Shown: positions 38,892 through 49,246, numbered from the stretch's first letter. The stretch: DNA of 64,000 nt from Clostridium magnum DSM 2767 (GCF_001623875.1 NZ_LWAE01000001.1:496001-560000), one strand, 5' to 3'. Program-made: numbers and translations. The notes: generated from the letters alone by a model not told the origin.

Positions 38892-39923
38892 ATGATGATA
38901 AAAGTAGGAGTTGCCGGATATGGAGTTATAGGACAAAGATTGGCAGATGGAGTTGCTGCTCAAAAGGATATGGAGTTAGTGGGAGTTGCAGACGTTGCAC
39001 CTACTCTTTCAGTAAGAGCGTTAAAAGAAAAAGGAATGCCTTATGCTTTATATAATTCACTACCAGATAATCAAAAATTATTTGATGAAGCTGGAATACC
39101 AATAAGCGGAACACTTGAGGACTTGGTACAAAAAGTAGATGTAATGCTTGATGCAAGTCCTGGTGGAATAGGAGCAAAAAATAAAGTAATTTATGAAAAA
39201 TACAATAAAAAAGCAATATTCCAAGGAGGAGAAAGTAATGATGTTGCTGATGTATTTTTCCATGGGTATGCAAACTATGAAAAAGGTCTTGGAAAGCAAT
39301 TCTTAAAATTAACTTCCTGTAATACTACTGGATTAATAAGAGCTGTTGACTGCCTAGATAGAGAAGTTGGTATTGAAAAAGTTGCCATTACAATAATAAG
39401 ACGTGTTGCTGACCCAGGTGATTACCATAGAGGACTTACAAATGCATTACAAGTTGACAAAGCACCTAGCCATCAAGCATTAGACCTTATGACAATAATG
39501 CCACATGTAGATGCAACAGGAATACTAGTTCATACACCAGTAACTCATGGACATATAATTACTGTTCTAGCTACACCTAAACAGGATATATCAAAAGAAC
39601 AATTAATAGAGCTATTCAGTAAACATCCAAGAATAAGAGTTGTAAAACTTGCTGATGGGTTCCAAGGAAATGCTTCTTTATTTAGATATGCAAGAGATCT
39701 TGGAAATCCAAGAGGAGATATGTACGAAATAGCATTATTTGAAGAGTCTATTGTTAAGTCTGGCAAGGATATAATGTTTGCAATAAATATTCCACAAGAA
39801 GCTGTAGTTATACCAGAAAATATGGATGCTGTAAGAGCAGCAATGCAAATGCAAACAGACAGATTAGAAGCAGTTGCAGAAACAAATAAATATTTGGGGT
39901 TGGGAAAATGGATGGAAAAATAG
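38892..39923 (+). CDS. type II (archaeal-type) glyceraldehyde-3-phosphate dehydrogenase
   Basis: 343 residues. Phosphorylating GAPDH of the archaeal class, not the usual bacterial GapA. The nucleotide site is VGVAGYGVIGQRLAD at the start; the catalytic Cys is in TSCNTTGL (Cys about 143), the archaeal form of the SCTTN motif; PHVDATG and HxxYHRGL-type segments fit. It oxidises glyceraldehyde-3-phosphate to 1,3-bisphosphoglycerate. ATG at 38892 or 38895. It overlaps pgk by 16 bases, so the two steps are co-translated. Confidence 0.9.
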   Translation: MMIKVGVAGYGVIGQRLADGVAAQKDMELVGVADVAPTLSVRALKEKGMPYALYNSLPDNQKLFDEAGIPISGTLEDLVQKVDVMLDASPGGIGAKNKVIYEKYNKKAIFQGGESNDVADVFFHGYANYEKGLGKQFLKLTSCNTTGLIRAVDCLDREVGIEKVAITIIRRVADPGDYHRGLTNALQVDKAPSHQALDLMTIMPHVDATGILVHTPVTHGHIITVLATPKQDISKEQLIELFSKHPRIRVVKLADGFQGNASLFRYARDLGNPRGDMYEIALFEESIVKSGKDIMFAINIPQEAVVIPENMDAVRAAMQMQTDRLEAVAETNKYLGLGKWMEK

Positions 39924-41170
39924 AAACAGGAATAAGGTCTATGGAAGAATTTAACTATAAAGATAAGACAGTATTACTAAGACTTGATGTAAACTCACCA
40001 ATTGATCCTGAAACTAAAAAGATAGTAAGTGAAAATAGAATAAATAAGAGTATCCCTACATTAACATACCTAATAGAGCAGGGAGCAAAGATTGCTATAA
40101 TAGCACATCAAGGAGATACACTTGACTATCATAATCTTATATCAATGAAAGAACACGCAGAAAAATTATCACAAAGATTAGGTAGAGAAGTTAAATATAT
40201 TGATGATGTTTGCGGCCTAGCAGCTCAAGAGGCAGTGAAGAATTTGAAAAGTGGTGAATTAGTTCTTTTAGGTAATCTTAGATATTTATCAGAAGAAATA
40301 TCCACTTTCGAGGATGCCGTAAAACTTGAGGCTCATGAAATGCTAAACACCTACTTGGTAAGGAGTCTTGCTCCAATAGTAGATTGTTATGTAAATGACG
40401 CATTTGCAGCAGCTCACAGAAATGCTCCATCTATGGTAGCTTTTCAAGAATTGCTTCCAACTGCAGCAGGCTCACTTATGTTTAAAGAGATAAGTGCACT
40501 TACAAAAGTTATGGAAACACCAGACAAACCTTCAGTGTTTGTACTAGGAGGGCTTAAAATATCAGATGCCTTTGGAATGATGAAGCAGGTATTAGAAAAT
40601 GGTTCTGCAGACAAAATATTATGCGCTGGTATAACAGGACATATAATGCTTATGGCACAAGGATATGATTTAGGAGAGGCTAATATAAAGTTCATAAAGG
40701 ATAGAAAACTTGATGTATTTATAGAACCTGCAAAAGACTATCTTCAAAAGTATGGTGAGAAAATAGTGTATCCAGTGGACATAGCATATGAAGAGGATGG
40801 GGTTAGAAAAGAAGTTTGTATAGAAGACCTTCCTACAAGTCGCATGTGTATGGATATAGGACATAAAACTATAGAGATACTTGAAGAAGAACTTGCAAAA
40901 GCAGGTACTATATTTGTAAATGGACCTGCGGGAGTATATGAAAATAAAATATTTGAAGATGGTACAAAGGCTATATGGAATTCAATAGCAGAAGCTAAAG
41001 GGTATTCTGTTATCGGCGGAGGGGATACAGTTAGTGCAGCACAGCGGTTTATTGATACATCAAAAATAAACTATGTATGTACAGCTGGAGGTGCAATGGT
41101 AAGATTCCTTTCTGGAGTGAAATTGCCTTTAATAGAGGCAATGAAAAAGGCTTATAATAAAACTTTTTAA
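39908..41170 (+). CDS. pgk: phosphoglycerate kinase, archaeal-like
   Basis: 420 residues. Transfers the acyl phosphate of 1,3-bisphosphoglycerate to ADP. Substrate-binding LLRLDVNSPID near the N-terminus (the conserved VDxN-type site), VNDAFAAAHR (about residue 160) and the nucleotide-binding VIGGGDTVSAAQRF at the C-terminal half. The ~420-residue size and the AFAAAH form resemble archaeal PGKs. It is directly coupled to the archaeal-type GAPDH upstream. A general bacterial pgk is likely elsewhere in the genome. Confidence 0.9.
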   Translation: MDGKIETGIRSMEEFNYKDKTVLLRLDVNSPIDPETKKIVSENRINKSIPTLTYLIEQGAKIAIIAHQGDTLDYHNLISMKEHAEKLSQRLGREVKYIDDVCGLAAQEAVKNLKSGELVLLGNLRYLSEEISTFEDAVKLEAHEMLNTYLVRSLAPIVDCYVNDAFAAAHRNAPSMVAFQELLPTAAGSLMFKEISALTKVMETPDKPSVFVLGGLKISDAFGMMKQVLENGSADKILCAGITGHIMLMAQGYDLGEANIKFIKDRKLDVFIEPAKDYLQKYGEKIVYPVDIAYEEDGVRKEVCIEDLPTSRMCMDIGHKTIEILEEELAKAGTIFVNGPAGVYENKIFEDGTKAIWNSIAEAKGYSVIGGGDTVSAAQRFIDTSKINYVCTAGGAMVRFLSGVKLPLIEAMKKAYNKTF

Positions 41171-41187
41171 GTAATTGGAGGCGCAGT

Positions 41188-42033
41188 ATGTTGAATTTAG
41201 ATAAGAAAAAAGAGTTTGAGGAATTGGCTCTTAAGATAAGAATAGAAACTGTAAGGGCTATTGGTACCTTAGGATTTGGACATGTTGGCGGTGCTATGTC
41301 AGTAGCTGATACAATTGCAGTGCTCTACGGAGGAGTAATGAACATAGATCCTAAAAATCCTAGATGGGAAGATAGGGATTGGCTTGTATGCTCAAAAGGG
41401 CATGCAGGTCCATCCATATATTCAGCACTAGCTCTTAAAGGATATTTTGATAAAGAAGAATTACTTACTTTAAACAAACCTGGAACTCATTTCCCAAGTC
41501 ACTGTGACAGAAATCTTACTACAGGTATTGATATGACTACTGGTTCACTTGGACAAGGTGCATCAACAGCATTAGGAGTAGCACTGGGAAATCGCTTAAA
41601 GGGAAAGAACAGCTATACTTATTTAATACTTGGTGATGGAGAAATACAAGAAGGACAAGTATGGGAAAGCGTCTTATGTGCAGCACAACAAAAAATAGAT
41701 CATCTAATAGTTTTCGTTGATTATAATAAACAACAGCTTGATGGATATACAAAGGATATCAATGATGTAGGAGACGTTAAAGCAAAATTTGAAAGCTTTG
41801 GATGGTATGCACAAGATATTGATGGTCATGATGTAGAAGAAATATACAATGCTATAGAAAAGGCTAAGGCTAATAAGGGTACACCTTCAGTTATAGTTTT
41901 AAACACAATAAAAGGTAAAGGCTGTACTTTTGCTGAAGGTATTCTAAGTAACCACCATGTAACAGTAAATGAAATTCAGATGAATGAAGCATTAAGTGTT
42001 CTAGAAAGTAAATTAGAAGAGGTGGTGAAATAA
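41188..42033 (+). CDS. transketolase, N-terminal subunit
   Basis: 281 residues covering the thiamine diphosphate pyrimidine/pyrophosphate domain. The TPP/Mg motif is GDGEIQEGQVWE (about 150-161) with the following DYN. VRAIGTLGFGHVGGAMS carries the usual catalytic His region. It pairs with the C-terminal subunit, whose ATG overlaps its stop (TAATG). Split transketolases are common in Firmicutes and archaea. In this run it probably rearranges sugars from the inositol-derived pool; that is inference. Confidence 0.92.
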   Translation: MLNLDKKKEFEELALKIRIETVRAIGTLGFGHVGGAMSVADTIAVLYGGVMNIDPKNPRWEDRDWLVCSKGHAGPSIYSALALKGYFDKEELLTLNKPGTHFPSHCDRNLTTGIDMTTGSLGQGASTALGVALGNRLKGKNSYTYLILGDGEIQEGQVWESVLCAAQQKIDHLIVFVDYNKQQLDGYTKDINDVGDVKAKFESFGWYAQDIDGHDVEEIYNAIEKAKANKGTPSVIVLNTIKGKGCTFAEGILSNHHVTVNEIQMNEALSVLESKLEEVVK

Positions 42034-43004
42034 TGAATATAAAATTAGCAGAAAAAAGAGAAAAAGAATCAATGGAAATGAGAAATGTGTACTGCAAAAC
42101 TCTTATGGAGCTTGCAGAAAAGAATGAAAATATAGTTGCTCTAGATGCAGATTTAATGAGCTCTATGGGAATGAAGTCCTTTGAAAAGGCTTATCCTGAA
42201 AGAACTTTTAATGTTGGAATTCAAGAAGCAAATATGATTGGTACAGCAGCAGGTATGTCAGCTACAGGGTTAATTCCATTTGCTCACAGCTTTGGACCTT
42301 TTGCTACAAGAAGATGCTATGATCAAATATTCTTATCCTGTGCTTATGCAAAGTTAAATGTAAAGATTACAGGTAGTGATCCAGGTGTAACTGCTGCATT
42401 CAATGGAGGAACTCATATGCCTTTTGAGGATATGGGGATACTTAGAAACATTCCAGAAATAACAATCATAGAACCAGTTGACAGCGTAATGCTTAAGAAT
42501 ATTACAGAACAAATTGCAGATAAATATGGAGTTTTCTATACAAGACTTTTAAGAAAAAATGCAGTGAAAATTTATGAAGAAGGCTCAACTTTTGAAATTG
42601 GAAAGGCAGTTCCATTAGTTGAAGGTAAGGATTTAACAATATTTGCTACAGGGATTATGGTAGAAGAAGCATTAAAGGCAGCGGAAGAGTTAACAAAGGA
42701 AGGTATTTCAGCTAGAGTTCAAAATATATTTACCCTAAAACCAATAGACAAGGAAGCAATAATGAAATGTGCAAAAGAAACTGGAGCTATTGTAACAGCT
42801 GAAAACCATAGTATTGTAAATGGTTTAGGCTCAGCGGTAGCAGAAGTAATTACTGAAAATGAACTTGTGCCACTTGAAAGGGTTGGAGTTGAAGATAGAT
42901 TTGGTCAAGTTGGACCTGTAGACTATCTAAAAGAACAGTATGGACTTACTTATAAAGATATAATATCAAAGGCTAAGAGAGTATTGGAAAGAAAAAGCAT
43001 GTAA
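42033..43004 (+). CDS. transketolase, C-terminal subunit
   Basis: 323 residues: the pyrimidine-binding domain with the catalytic Glu in FNVGIQEANMIG, and a C-terminal domain. Canonical relatives read NxGIAEQNM here, and the segment GSDPGVTAAFNGGTHMPFED differs from the GTHAGxxVGEDGATHQ form, so it may belong to a sub-branch with another substrate preference. Overlap of one base with the N-terminal subunit indicates coupled synthesis. Confidence 0.91.
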   Translation: MNIKLAEKREKESMEMRNVYCKTLMELAEKNENIVALDADLMSSMGMKSFEKAYPERTFNVGIQEANMIGTAAGMSATGLIPFAHSFGPFATRRCYDQIFLSCAYAKLNVKITGSDPGVTAAFNGGTHMPFEDMGILRNIPEITIIEPVDSVMLKNITEQIADKYGVFYTRLLRKNAVKIYEEGSTFEIGKAVPLVEGKDLTIFATGIMVEEALKAAEELTKEGISARVQNIFTLKPIDKEAIMKCAKETGAIVTAENHSIVNGLGSAVAEVITENELVPLERVGVEDRFGQVGPVDYLKEQYGLTYKDIISKAKRVLERKSM

Positions 43005-43040
43005 ATAAAAATAATTTTAATTTTATGAGAGGTGACTAAA

Positions 43041-43835
43041 ATGTTAAGAATTAGGCAGGATGAAGCTTTCAAATATGGCTACAATTCTATAACAACTATT
43101 GATGAAGATGAACATAATACTATGATGGATTTTGGCATACTAAGACTTGCTAAGGATCAGGTTGAAATAGATAAAGACAGTAAAGAAAGGGCGTTTCTTT
43201 TAATAAAAGGTGAAGTGGTTTTTGAGTATGAAGGTAAAAAAGAAACTGCTGTAAGAAAATCATGTTTTGATGAGGAACCATGGGTACTTCATGTACCAAA
43301 AGATGTTGAAGTTAAAATTACAGGCCTTTCTGAGGACACTGAAATTTCTGTGACAAAAACAACAAATGACACTTTATTTGAATCAAAATTATATACAAAT
43401 AAAGAGTGCAGAAGTGAAAATCGTGGAGCGGGCACAATGAAAGAAGCTTCCACAAGAATTGTACGAACTGTATTTGATTATTCAAATGCTAGGTATTCAA
43501 ATCTAGTTGTAGGAGAAGTTATAGATTACCCAGGCAAGTGGTCAAGTTATCCACCTCACTATCATCCACAACCAGAAATATACTTCTATAAGTTTAACCC
43601 AGAACAGGGATATGGCTTTTCAGAACTAGGTGAAGATGCAGTTAAATTAAGAAACAATGATACTGTAAAAATATTAGACAATGCTACACACCCACAAGCT
43701 ACAGCACCAGGGTATGCAATGTACTACATTTGGGTTATAAGACATATAGATGGAAACCCATATATAACACCAACCTTTGTTCCAGAGCATTTATGGGTTA
43801 CTGAAAAGGATGCTAAAATTTGGCCAGACAAATAA
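43041..43835 (+). CDS. iolB: 5-deoxy-glucuronate isomerase
   Basis: About 264 residues, cupin-type enzyme converting 5-deoxy-glucuronate to 2-deoxy-5-keto-gluconate in myo-inositol breakdown. Metal-site segment YPPHYHPQPEIYFYKF (about 170-185) and the C-terminal HLWVTEKDAKIWPDK fit IolB. An in-frame GTG at 43032 is part of GAGAGGTG, the ribosome site, so ATG 43041 is used. It sits between transketolase and iolD in the run. Confidence 0.95.
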   Translation: MLRIRQDEAFKYGYNSITTIDEDEHNTMMDFGILRLAKDQVEIDKDSKERAFLLIKGEVVFEYEGKKETAVRKSCFDEEPWVLHVPKDVEVKITGLSEDTEISVTKTTNDTLFESKLYTNKECRSENRGAGTMKEASTRIVRTVFDYSNARYSNLVVGEVIDYPGKWSSYPPHYHPQPEIYFYKFNPEQGYGFSELGEDAVKLRNNDTVKILDNATHPQATAPGYAMYYIWVIRHIDGNPYITPTFVPEHLWVTEKDAKIWPDK

Positions 43836-43861
43836 AATTTTGATTTGTAAGAGGTGAAAAT

Positions 43862-45796
43862 ATGAAGACTATAAGACTTACAGTAGCTCAGGCTCTTGTT
43901 AAGTTTCTTGATAATCAATATGTTGAGTTTGATGGAACTGTAAATAAGTTTGTTAAAGGTGTATTTACAATCTTTGGACACGGAAATGTACTTGGACTAG
44001 GCCAAGCTTTAGAACAGCATCCTGGGGAGCTAGTAGTTCATCAAGGAAGAAATGAGCAGGGAATGGCTCATGCAGCTATGGGTTTCGCAAAGCAAATGCA
44101 TAGAAAGCAAATATATGCCTGCACCTCATCTGTAGGACCTGGAGCAGCAAATATGGTAACAGCAGCAGCTACTGCCACTGCAAACAGAATCCCTGTGCTA
44201 TTCCTGCCAGGAGATGTATATGCAACTAGACAGCCAGATCCAGTACTTCAGCAAATAGAGCAGTTCCACAATTTAAGCATAAGTACAAATGATACTTTTA
44301 AAGCTGTAAGTAAGTATTGGGATAGAATAACTAGACCAGAACAACTAATGTCAGCTGCTATTAGTGCTATGAGAGTATTAACAAATCCTGCTGATACAGG
44401 AGCGGTTACTTTGGCATTACCACAGGATGTCCAAGGAGAAGCTTATGATTATCCAGAGTATTTCTTTAAGAAAAGAATCCATAGAATAGAGAGAAGACCT
44501 GCAACACAAGAAATGATTAAAGATGCAGTAGAGTTAATCTCTAAAAAGAAAAAACCTATATTAATTTGTGGTGGAGGAGTAAGATACTCTGAAGCAGCTG
44601 AAGCCTTCAAAAATTTTGCTGAAAAATTTAACATTCCTTTTGGAGAAACACAAGCAGGCAAAAGTGCTATCGTATGGAATCATGAATTAAATTTAGGCGG
44701 AATAGGAACAACAGGTAACTTAACAGCAAATATTATTGCTAAGGAAGCGGATCTTGTAATAGGAGTAGGAACTAGATACACCGACTTCACAACATCATCA
44801 AAATGGCTATTCCAAAATTCAGAGGTTGAATTTTTAAATATAAATGTAGCTGAGTTCGATTCTTATAAATTAGATGCAGTTAAAGTTGTAGCAGATGGTA
44901 AAGCAGCTTTAGAAGCTATAGGTAATGAACTAGAGAAAATAGAATATAAGTCTGCCTATGCAGGGGAAATAAAAGAAGCTAAATCTAAGTGGGAAGCAGA
45001 GTTAGATAGATTATTTAAACTAGAATATACTGGGGAAGAATTTAAACCAGAAGTAGCTGGACACTTAGATCATGTATTGGGGGAGTTTGGAAAACAAACA
45101 GGCGCATACCTAACTCAAACAAGAGCATTAGGAATATTAGATGAAATGTTAGATCATAATGCAATAGTTGTTGGAGCATCAGGAAGCTTACCTGGAGACT
45201 TGCAAAGAGTTTGGAGACCAAAGGAAGCTAACACATATCACATGGAATATGGATATTCATGTATGGGATATGAGGTAAATGCAGCTTTAGGAGCTAAGCT
45301 TGCAGCACCTGATAGAGAAGTATATACACTATTGGGGGATGGATCTTACATGATGTTGCATTCGGAGTTACCAACATCTATCCAAGAAAGAAAGAAAATA
45401 AATGTTTTAGTATTTGATAATATGGCATTTGGATGTATAAACAATTTACAAATGGGTAATGGAATGGGCAGTTTTGGAACTGAATTTAGATTTAGAAATG
45501 AAGAAACAGGTAAGTTAGATGGCGGACTAGTTCCAATAGACTTTGCAATGAGTGCAGCTGCATATGGATGTAAGACATATACTGTAAAAACAGTAGAGGA
45601 ACTAAAAGCTGCTATTGAAGATTCTAAAAAGCAATCAGTATCTACACTAATTGATATAAAAATACTTCCAAAGACAATGACTCATGATTATGAATCTTGG
45701 TGGCGTGTTGGACTTGCTGAGATATCAGATAAAGAATCTATAAAAGAGGCTCATAAAGAACTAAAAGAAAATATAGCGAAGGCTAGAGAGTACTAA
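43862..45796 (+). CDS. iolD: 3D-(3,5/4)-trihydroxycyclohexane-1,2-dione hydrolase
   Basis: 644 residues, a thiamine diphosphate enzyme that opens the inositol ring to 5-deoxy-glucuronate. Acetolactate-synthase-like: N-terminal [11 protein letters not shown] and [12 protein letters not shown] (catalytic Glu region, about 60-72), TPP motif [16 protein letters not shown] with the downstream NMAFGCIN (about 490-530). Length is standard for IolD. Starts 26 bases after iolB. Confidence 0.96.
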   Translation: MKTIRLTVAQALVKFLDNQYVEFDGTVNKFVKGVFTIFGHGNVLGLGQALEQHPGELVVHQGRNEQGMAHAAMGFAKQMHRKQIYACTSSVGPGAANMVTAAATATANRIPVLFLPGDVYATRQPDPVLQQIEQFHNLSISTNDTFKAVSKYWDRITRPEQLMSAAISAMRVLTNPADTGAVTLALPQDVQGEAYDYPEYFFKKRIHRIERRPATQEMIKDAVELISKKKKPILICGGGVRYSEAAEAFKNFAEKFNIPFGETQAGKSAIVWNHELNLGGIGTTGNLTANIIAKEADLVIGVGTRYTDFTTSSKWLFQNSEVEFLNINVAEFDSYKLDAVKVVADGKAALEAIGNELEKIEYKSAYAGEIKEAKSKWEAELDRLFKLEYTGEEFKPEVAGHLDHVLGEFGKQTGAYLTQTRALGILDEMLDHNAIVVGASGSLPGDLQRVWRPKEANTYHMEYGYSCMGYEVNAALGAKLAAPDREVYTLLGDGSYMMLHSELPTSIQERKKINVLVFDNMAFGCINNLQMGNGMGSFGTEFRFRNEETGKLDGGLVPIDFAMSAAAYGCKTYTVKTVEELKAAIEDSKKQSVSTLIDIKILPKTMTHDYESWWRVGLAEISDKESIKEAHKELKENIAKAREY

Positions 45797-45856
45797 ATAA
45801 AATCAAATTGTTTATTCATGGCGGAAGCTAATATCACATTTATTGGAGGAATAATT

Positions 45857-46753
45857 ATGTTGGATAAAGAGAAAGTAAAACTTGGTATAGCACCAATAGC
45901 ATGGACCAATGATGATATGCCTGAGCTTGGAAAAGAAAATACTTTCGAGCAATGTGTTAGTGAAATGGCTCTTGCTGGTTTTACAGGCAGTGAGGTAGGC
46001 AATAAGTATCCTAGAAATGTTGAAGTGCTTAAAAGAGCTTTAGAGATAAGAGGAGTAAAAATTGCAGCTGCTTGGTTTAGTTCATTTTTAACTACTAAGC
46101 CTTTTGAAGAAACAGCAAGTGCTTTTGTAGAACATAGAGATTTTCTACATGCAATGGGAGCAGAGATAATAGTTGTATCAGAACAGGGACATAGTGTTCA
46201 AGGAATGATGGATACACCTGTTTTAAGCAAAAAACCACATTTTACTGAAGAAGAATGGGGTAAACTTGCAAAAGGCTTAGAGGAACTTGGCAAACTTGCA
46301 GCTGAAAAGAGTATGAAGATTGTTTACCACCACCACATGGGTACAGGGGTTCAGACCTTTGAGGAGATAGATAAGTTAATGGAAATGACTGATCCTAAAT
46401 TAGTATATTTACTATTTGATACAGGACATCTTACCTTTTCTGATGTAGATCCAGATGCAGTTTTAAGAAAGTACATAGGTAGAATAAAACATGTACATTT
46501 AAAAGATATAAGACAGGAAAAGTTAGCTAAAGTAAAAAAAGAAGATATGAGTTTCTTGAATGCAGTTAAGTCTGGAGTCTTTACTGTTCCGGGAGATGGA
46601 ATGATAAACTATGACCCACTATTTAAGATTTTAGATGAAAATAATTATGAAGGTTGGTTTATCGTAGAAGCAGAACAGGATCCAGCTGAGGCTAATCCAT
46701 TAGAATATGCAATTAAAGCTAGGAACTTCATAAAAGAAAAGACAGGACTATAA
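45857..46753 (+). CDS. iolE: inosose dehydratase
   Basis: About 298 residues, TIM-barrel enzyme removing water from 2-keto-myo-inositol (scyllo-inosose). Sequence [17 protein letters not shown] is the IolE start; metal-site candidates are [16 protein letters not shown] and HVHLKD, then FIVEAEQD. The frame opens upstream at 45818, but TTGGAGGAATAATT and family length favour ATG 45857. Between iolD and iolG as expected for the pathway. Confidence 0.95.
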   Translation: MLDKEKVKLGIAPIAWTNDDMPELGKENTFEQCVSEMALAGFTGSEVGNKYPRNVEVLKRALEIRGVKIAAAWFSSFLTTKPFEETASAFVEHRDFLHAMGAEIIVVSEQGHSVQGMMDTPVLSKKPHFTEEEWGKLAKGLEELGKLAAEKSMKIVYHHHMGTGVQTFEEIDKLMEMTDPKLVYLLFDTGHLTFSDVDPDAVLRKYIGRIKHVHLKDIRQEKLAKVKKEDMSFLNAVKSGVFTVPGDGMINYDPLFKILDENNYEGWFIVEAEQDPAEANPLEYAIKARNFIKEKTGL

Positions 46754-46863
46754 GCATATCAGGTTAATACACTTTATTTAACATTGCTTTTGAAATATAG
46801 AAATTTATAGGGCGTGTTATAATCATAACTTACCAAATTTTATATTAGATGGGAGAGATTGTT

Positions 46864-47874
46864 GTGTCAAATAAAATTGTACTAGGAATAATAGGTGCTG
46901 GAAGAATAGGAAAGTTACATGCAGAAAATGTTGTGAATAATTTTGTAGATGTAAAAGTTAAGGCAATTGCGGACATGTATGCGGATAAAATTAAAGATTG
47001 GGCAACTGATCTTGGAATAGAAAATGTATATGCAGATTATCATGATATATTAAATGATCCAGAAATAGACACTGTACTTATTTGTTCATCAACTAATACA
47101 CATTCACCTATATCAATTGAGGCTGCCAATGCAGGAAAAAATATTTTCTGTGAAAAGCCTATAGATTATGATCTTGAAAGAATATCAGCTGCATTAGATG
47201 CAGTTAAAAAAGCAGGAGTTAAATATCAAGTAGGATTTAATAGACGCTTTGATCACAACTTTAGCAAGGTATGTGATTTGGTTAAAGAAGGAAAAATTGG
47301 AGACCCACATATTATCAAGGTAACTTCAAGAGATCCAGAACCACCATCACCTGAATATGCTAAGGTATCAGGAGGAATGTTCCTTGATATGACTATTCAT
47401 GATTTTGATATGGTAAGATACCTATCTGGAAGTGAAGTAGTTGAAGTTTATGCAAATGCTGCAGTACTTGTAGATCCAGCAATTGGAGAAGCTGGAGATG
47501 TAGACACAGCTTTAATAACATTAAAGTTTGCAAATGGAGCTATAGGAGTTATAGATAATAGCAGAAGAGCAGCTTACGGATATGATCAAAGAGTTGAAGT
47601 ATTTGGATCAAAGGGAGGGGTAACTGTTAGCAATGATACTCCTTCTTCAGCAATACTTAGTACAGCAGATGGTGTATTTGCTGAGAAACCTAAGTACTTC
47701 TTCTTAGAAAGATATAAAGACTCTTTTGTAGAGGAATTAAGACAATTCTTCCAAGCAATAAAAGATGATACTCCAACACCAGTTCAAGGGATAGACGGTT
47801 TGAAACCAGTAATAATTGCTATTGCTGCAAAGAAATCTTATGAAGAAGGAAGACCAGTAAAAATAACTGAGTAA
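46864..47874 (+). CDS. iolG: myo-inositol 2-dehydrogenase
   Basis: About 336 residues. NAD-dependent oxidation of myo-inositol to 2-keto-myo-inositol. Rossmann motif GIIGAGRIGKLHAE at the N-terminus, catalytic Lys in EKPIDYD (about 95), and DMTIHDFDM with the catalytic Asp/His. ATG at 46849 precedes GGGAGAGATT, which suits GTG 46864, so the GTG start is chosen. Substrate scope (scyllo versus myo) cannot be read. A hairpin follows at 47916. Confidence 0.93.
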   Translation: MSNKIVLGIIGAGRIGKLHAENVVNNFVDVKVKAIADMYADKIKDWATDLGIENVYADYHDILNDPEIDTVLICSSTNTHSPISIEAANAGKNIFCEKPIDYDLERISAALDAVKKAGVKYQVGFNRRFDHNFSKVCDLVKEGKIGDPHIIKVTSRDPEPPSPEYAKVSGGMFLDMTIHDFDMVRYLSGSEVVEVYANAAVLVDPAIGEAGDVDTALITLKFANGAIGVIDNSRRAAYGYDQRVEVFGSKGGVTVSNDTPSSAILSTADGVFAEKPKYFFLERYKDSFVEELRQFFQAIKDDTPTPVQGIDGLKPVIIAIAAKKSYEEGRPVKITE

Positions 47875-47915
47875 AATATCCTGACAAAGAATTAGTTTTT
47901 CTAAAACTTAAATAA

Positions 47916-47970
47916 AAACAGTAGATTTAGACATTGGTGACAATGAAGTCTGACTCTACTGTTTATTTTT
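47916..47970 (+). terminator. terminator between iolG and the LarA-family gene
   Basis: AAACAGTAGA (47916-47925) pairs with TCTACTGTTT (47955-47964), followed by ATTTTTAAA. The loop (29 bases) can form additional pairs. It may end the main transcript, leaving the last two genes on partial read-through or their own promoter. Confidence 0.75.
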
Positions 47971-47995
47971 AAACAGATATAGGGGGAAATTAAAG

Positions 47996-49246
47996 ATGGA
48001 GTATAGTTTTGGATTTGCAAAGGGAAAAATGAACTTTCAAATAGATGATAAAAATGTTTTAGCTGTGTTGGCTCCTAATGAAGTGAAGATAGGTTTAACA
48101 GGTGTAGAAGAAGTAAAAAGAGCTATGGTAAATCCTATTGGCACAGATGTATTAAAGAATATTGTTAAACCAGGGGAAAAGATTGTAATAGTTACTAGCG
48201 ATATAACTAGACCTATGCCAAGTAAAGTAGTTTTACCTGTGGTTATAGAGGAATTAAACAATGCAGGAGTTAAAGATGAGGATATCACTATTGTGTTTGC
48301 CCTTGGAAGTCACAGAGCACACACAGAAGATGAGAAGAAATACTTAGTTGGTGAAGAGGTTTTTAACAAAATAAAATGTATAGACAGTAACTCAACAGAA
48401 TTTGTACATCTTGGGGTAACTGCAAATGGAACACCTATAGATATCAATAAGGTTGTAGCACAGGCAGACAGAAGAATTTGTCTAGGAAATATTGAATACC
48501 ACTATTTTGCTGGGTATAGTGGTGGTGCTAAAGCTATAATGCCGGGGGTTTCCACAAGAGCAGCTATTCAAGCAAACCACAGCAGAATGGTAGAAGAGGA
48601 TGCAAGAACTGGAAACATTAAGACTAATCCAGTAAGGTTAGATATAGAAGCAGTTGAAAAATTTGTACCGATAGATTTTATAGTTAATGTGGTATTGGAT
48701 AGTAGTAAACAAATAATTAAAGCTGTAACAGGTCATTACATAGAAGCTCATAGAGAGGGTTGCAAGTTTTTAGATGATTTTTATAAGATTCATATAGAAG
48801 AAAAAGCTGATATTGTTATGACTACTCCAGGTGGATATCCAAAGGATTTAAATTTATATCAAGCACAAAAGGCACTAGATAATTCTAAGCATGCAGTAAA
48901 AGATGGGGGAATTATAATATTGGTGGCTTCTTGTAAAGAAGGATTAGGAGAAAAGACTTTTGAGAATTGGATGTTAAATGCAAAGAGATCCGAAGACATG
49001 ATTGAAGAAATAAAAAAGAATTTTCAGCTTGGAGGACACAAAGCAGCTGCTATAGCAATGATATTACAAAAGGCTAAGATATATTTAGTTTCAGAGTTAG
49101 AACCAGACTTTGTAAGAAGTATATTCATGGAACCCTTTAGTGATGTGCAAAGTGCAGTAGATGCTGCTTTCAAAGAAAAAGGAAATGATTCGAAAATAGT
49201 ATTGATGCCTTTTGGTGGGTCAACTTTACCTAGTTTAGATTCTTAA
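47996..49246 (+). CDS. LarA-family nickel-pincer-dependent racemase/epimerase
   Basis: 416 residues. LarA homologues use a nickel-pincer nucleotide bound to a lysine to move hydride at a 2-hydroxy-acid carbon. By position, the LarA residues Arg75, His108, His174, Lys184 and His200 correspond to Arg72 (DITRPMP), His106 (GSHR), His169 and Lys179 (EYHYFAGYSGGAKAIMPG), and His195. All are kept, so it should be active. The cofactor makers larB, larC and larE are not in the window. Substrate unknown: lactate, malate or a sugar acid of this pathway. Confidence 0.88.
   Translation: MEYSFGFAKGKMNFQIDDKNVLAVLAPNEVKIGLTGVEEVKRAMVNPIGTDVLKNIVKPGEKIVIVTSDITRPMPSKVVLPVVIEELNNAGVKDEDITIVFALGSHRAHTEDEKKYLVGEEVFNKIKCIDSNSTEFVHLGVTANGTPIDINKVVAQADRRICLGNIEYHYFAGYSGGAKAIMPGVSTRAAIQANHSRMVEEDARTGNIKTNPVRLDIEAVEKFVPIDFIVNVVLDSSKQIIKAVTGHYIEAHREGCKFLDDFYKIHIEEKADIVMTTPGGYPKDLNLYQAQKALDNSKHAVKDGGIIILVASCKEGLGEKTFENWMLNAKRSEDMIEEIKKNFQLGGHKAAAIAMILQKAKIYLVSELEPDFVRSIFMEPFSDVQSAVDAAFKEKGNDSKIVLMPFGGSTLPSLDS

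Noticed and set aside
39001..39299. Minus-strand ORFs inside the GAPDH gene
   Set aside because: Leu/Phe/His-rich translations without family features; shadows of the plus-strand gene.
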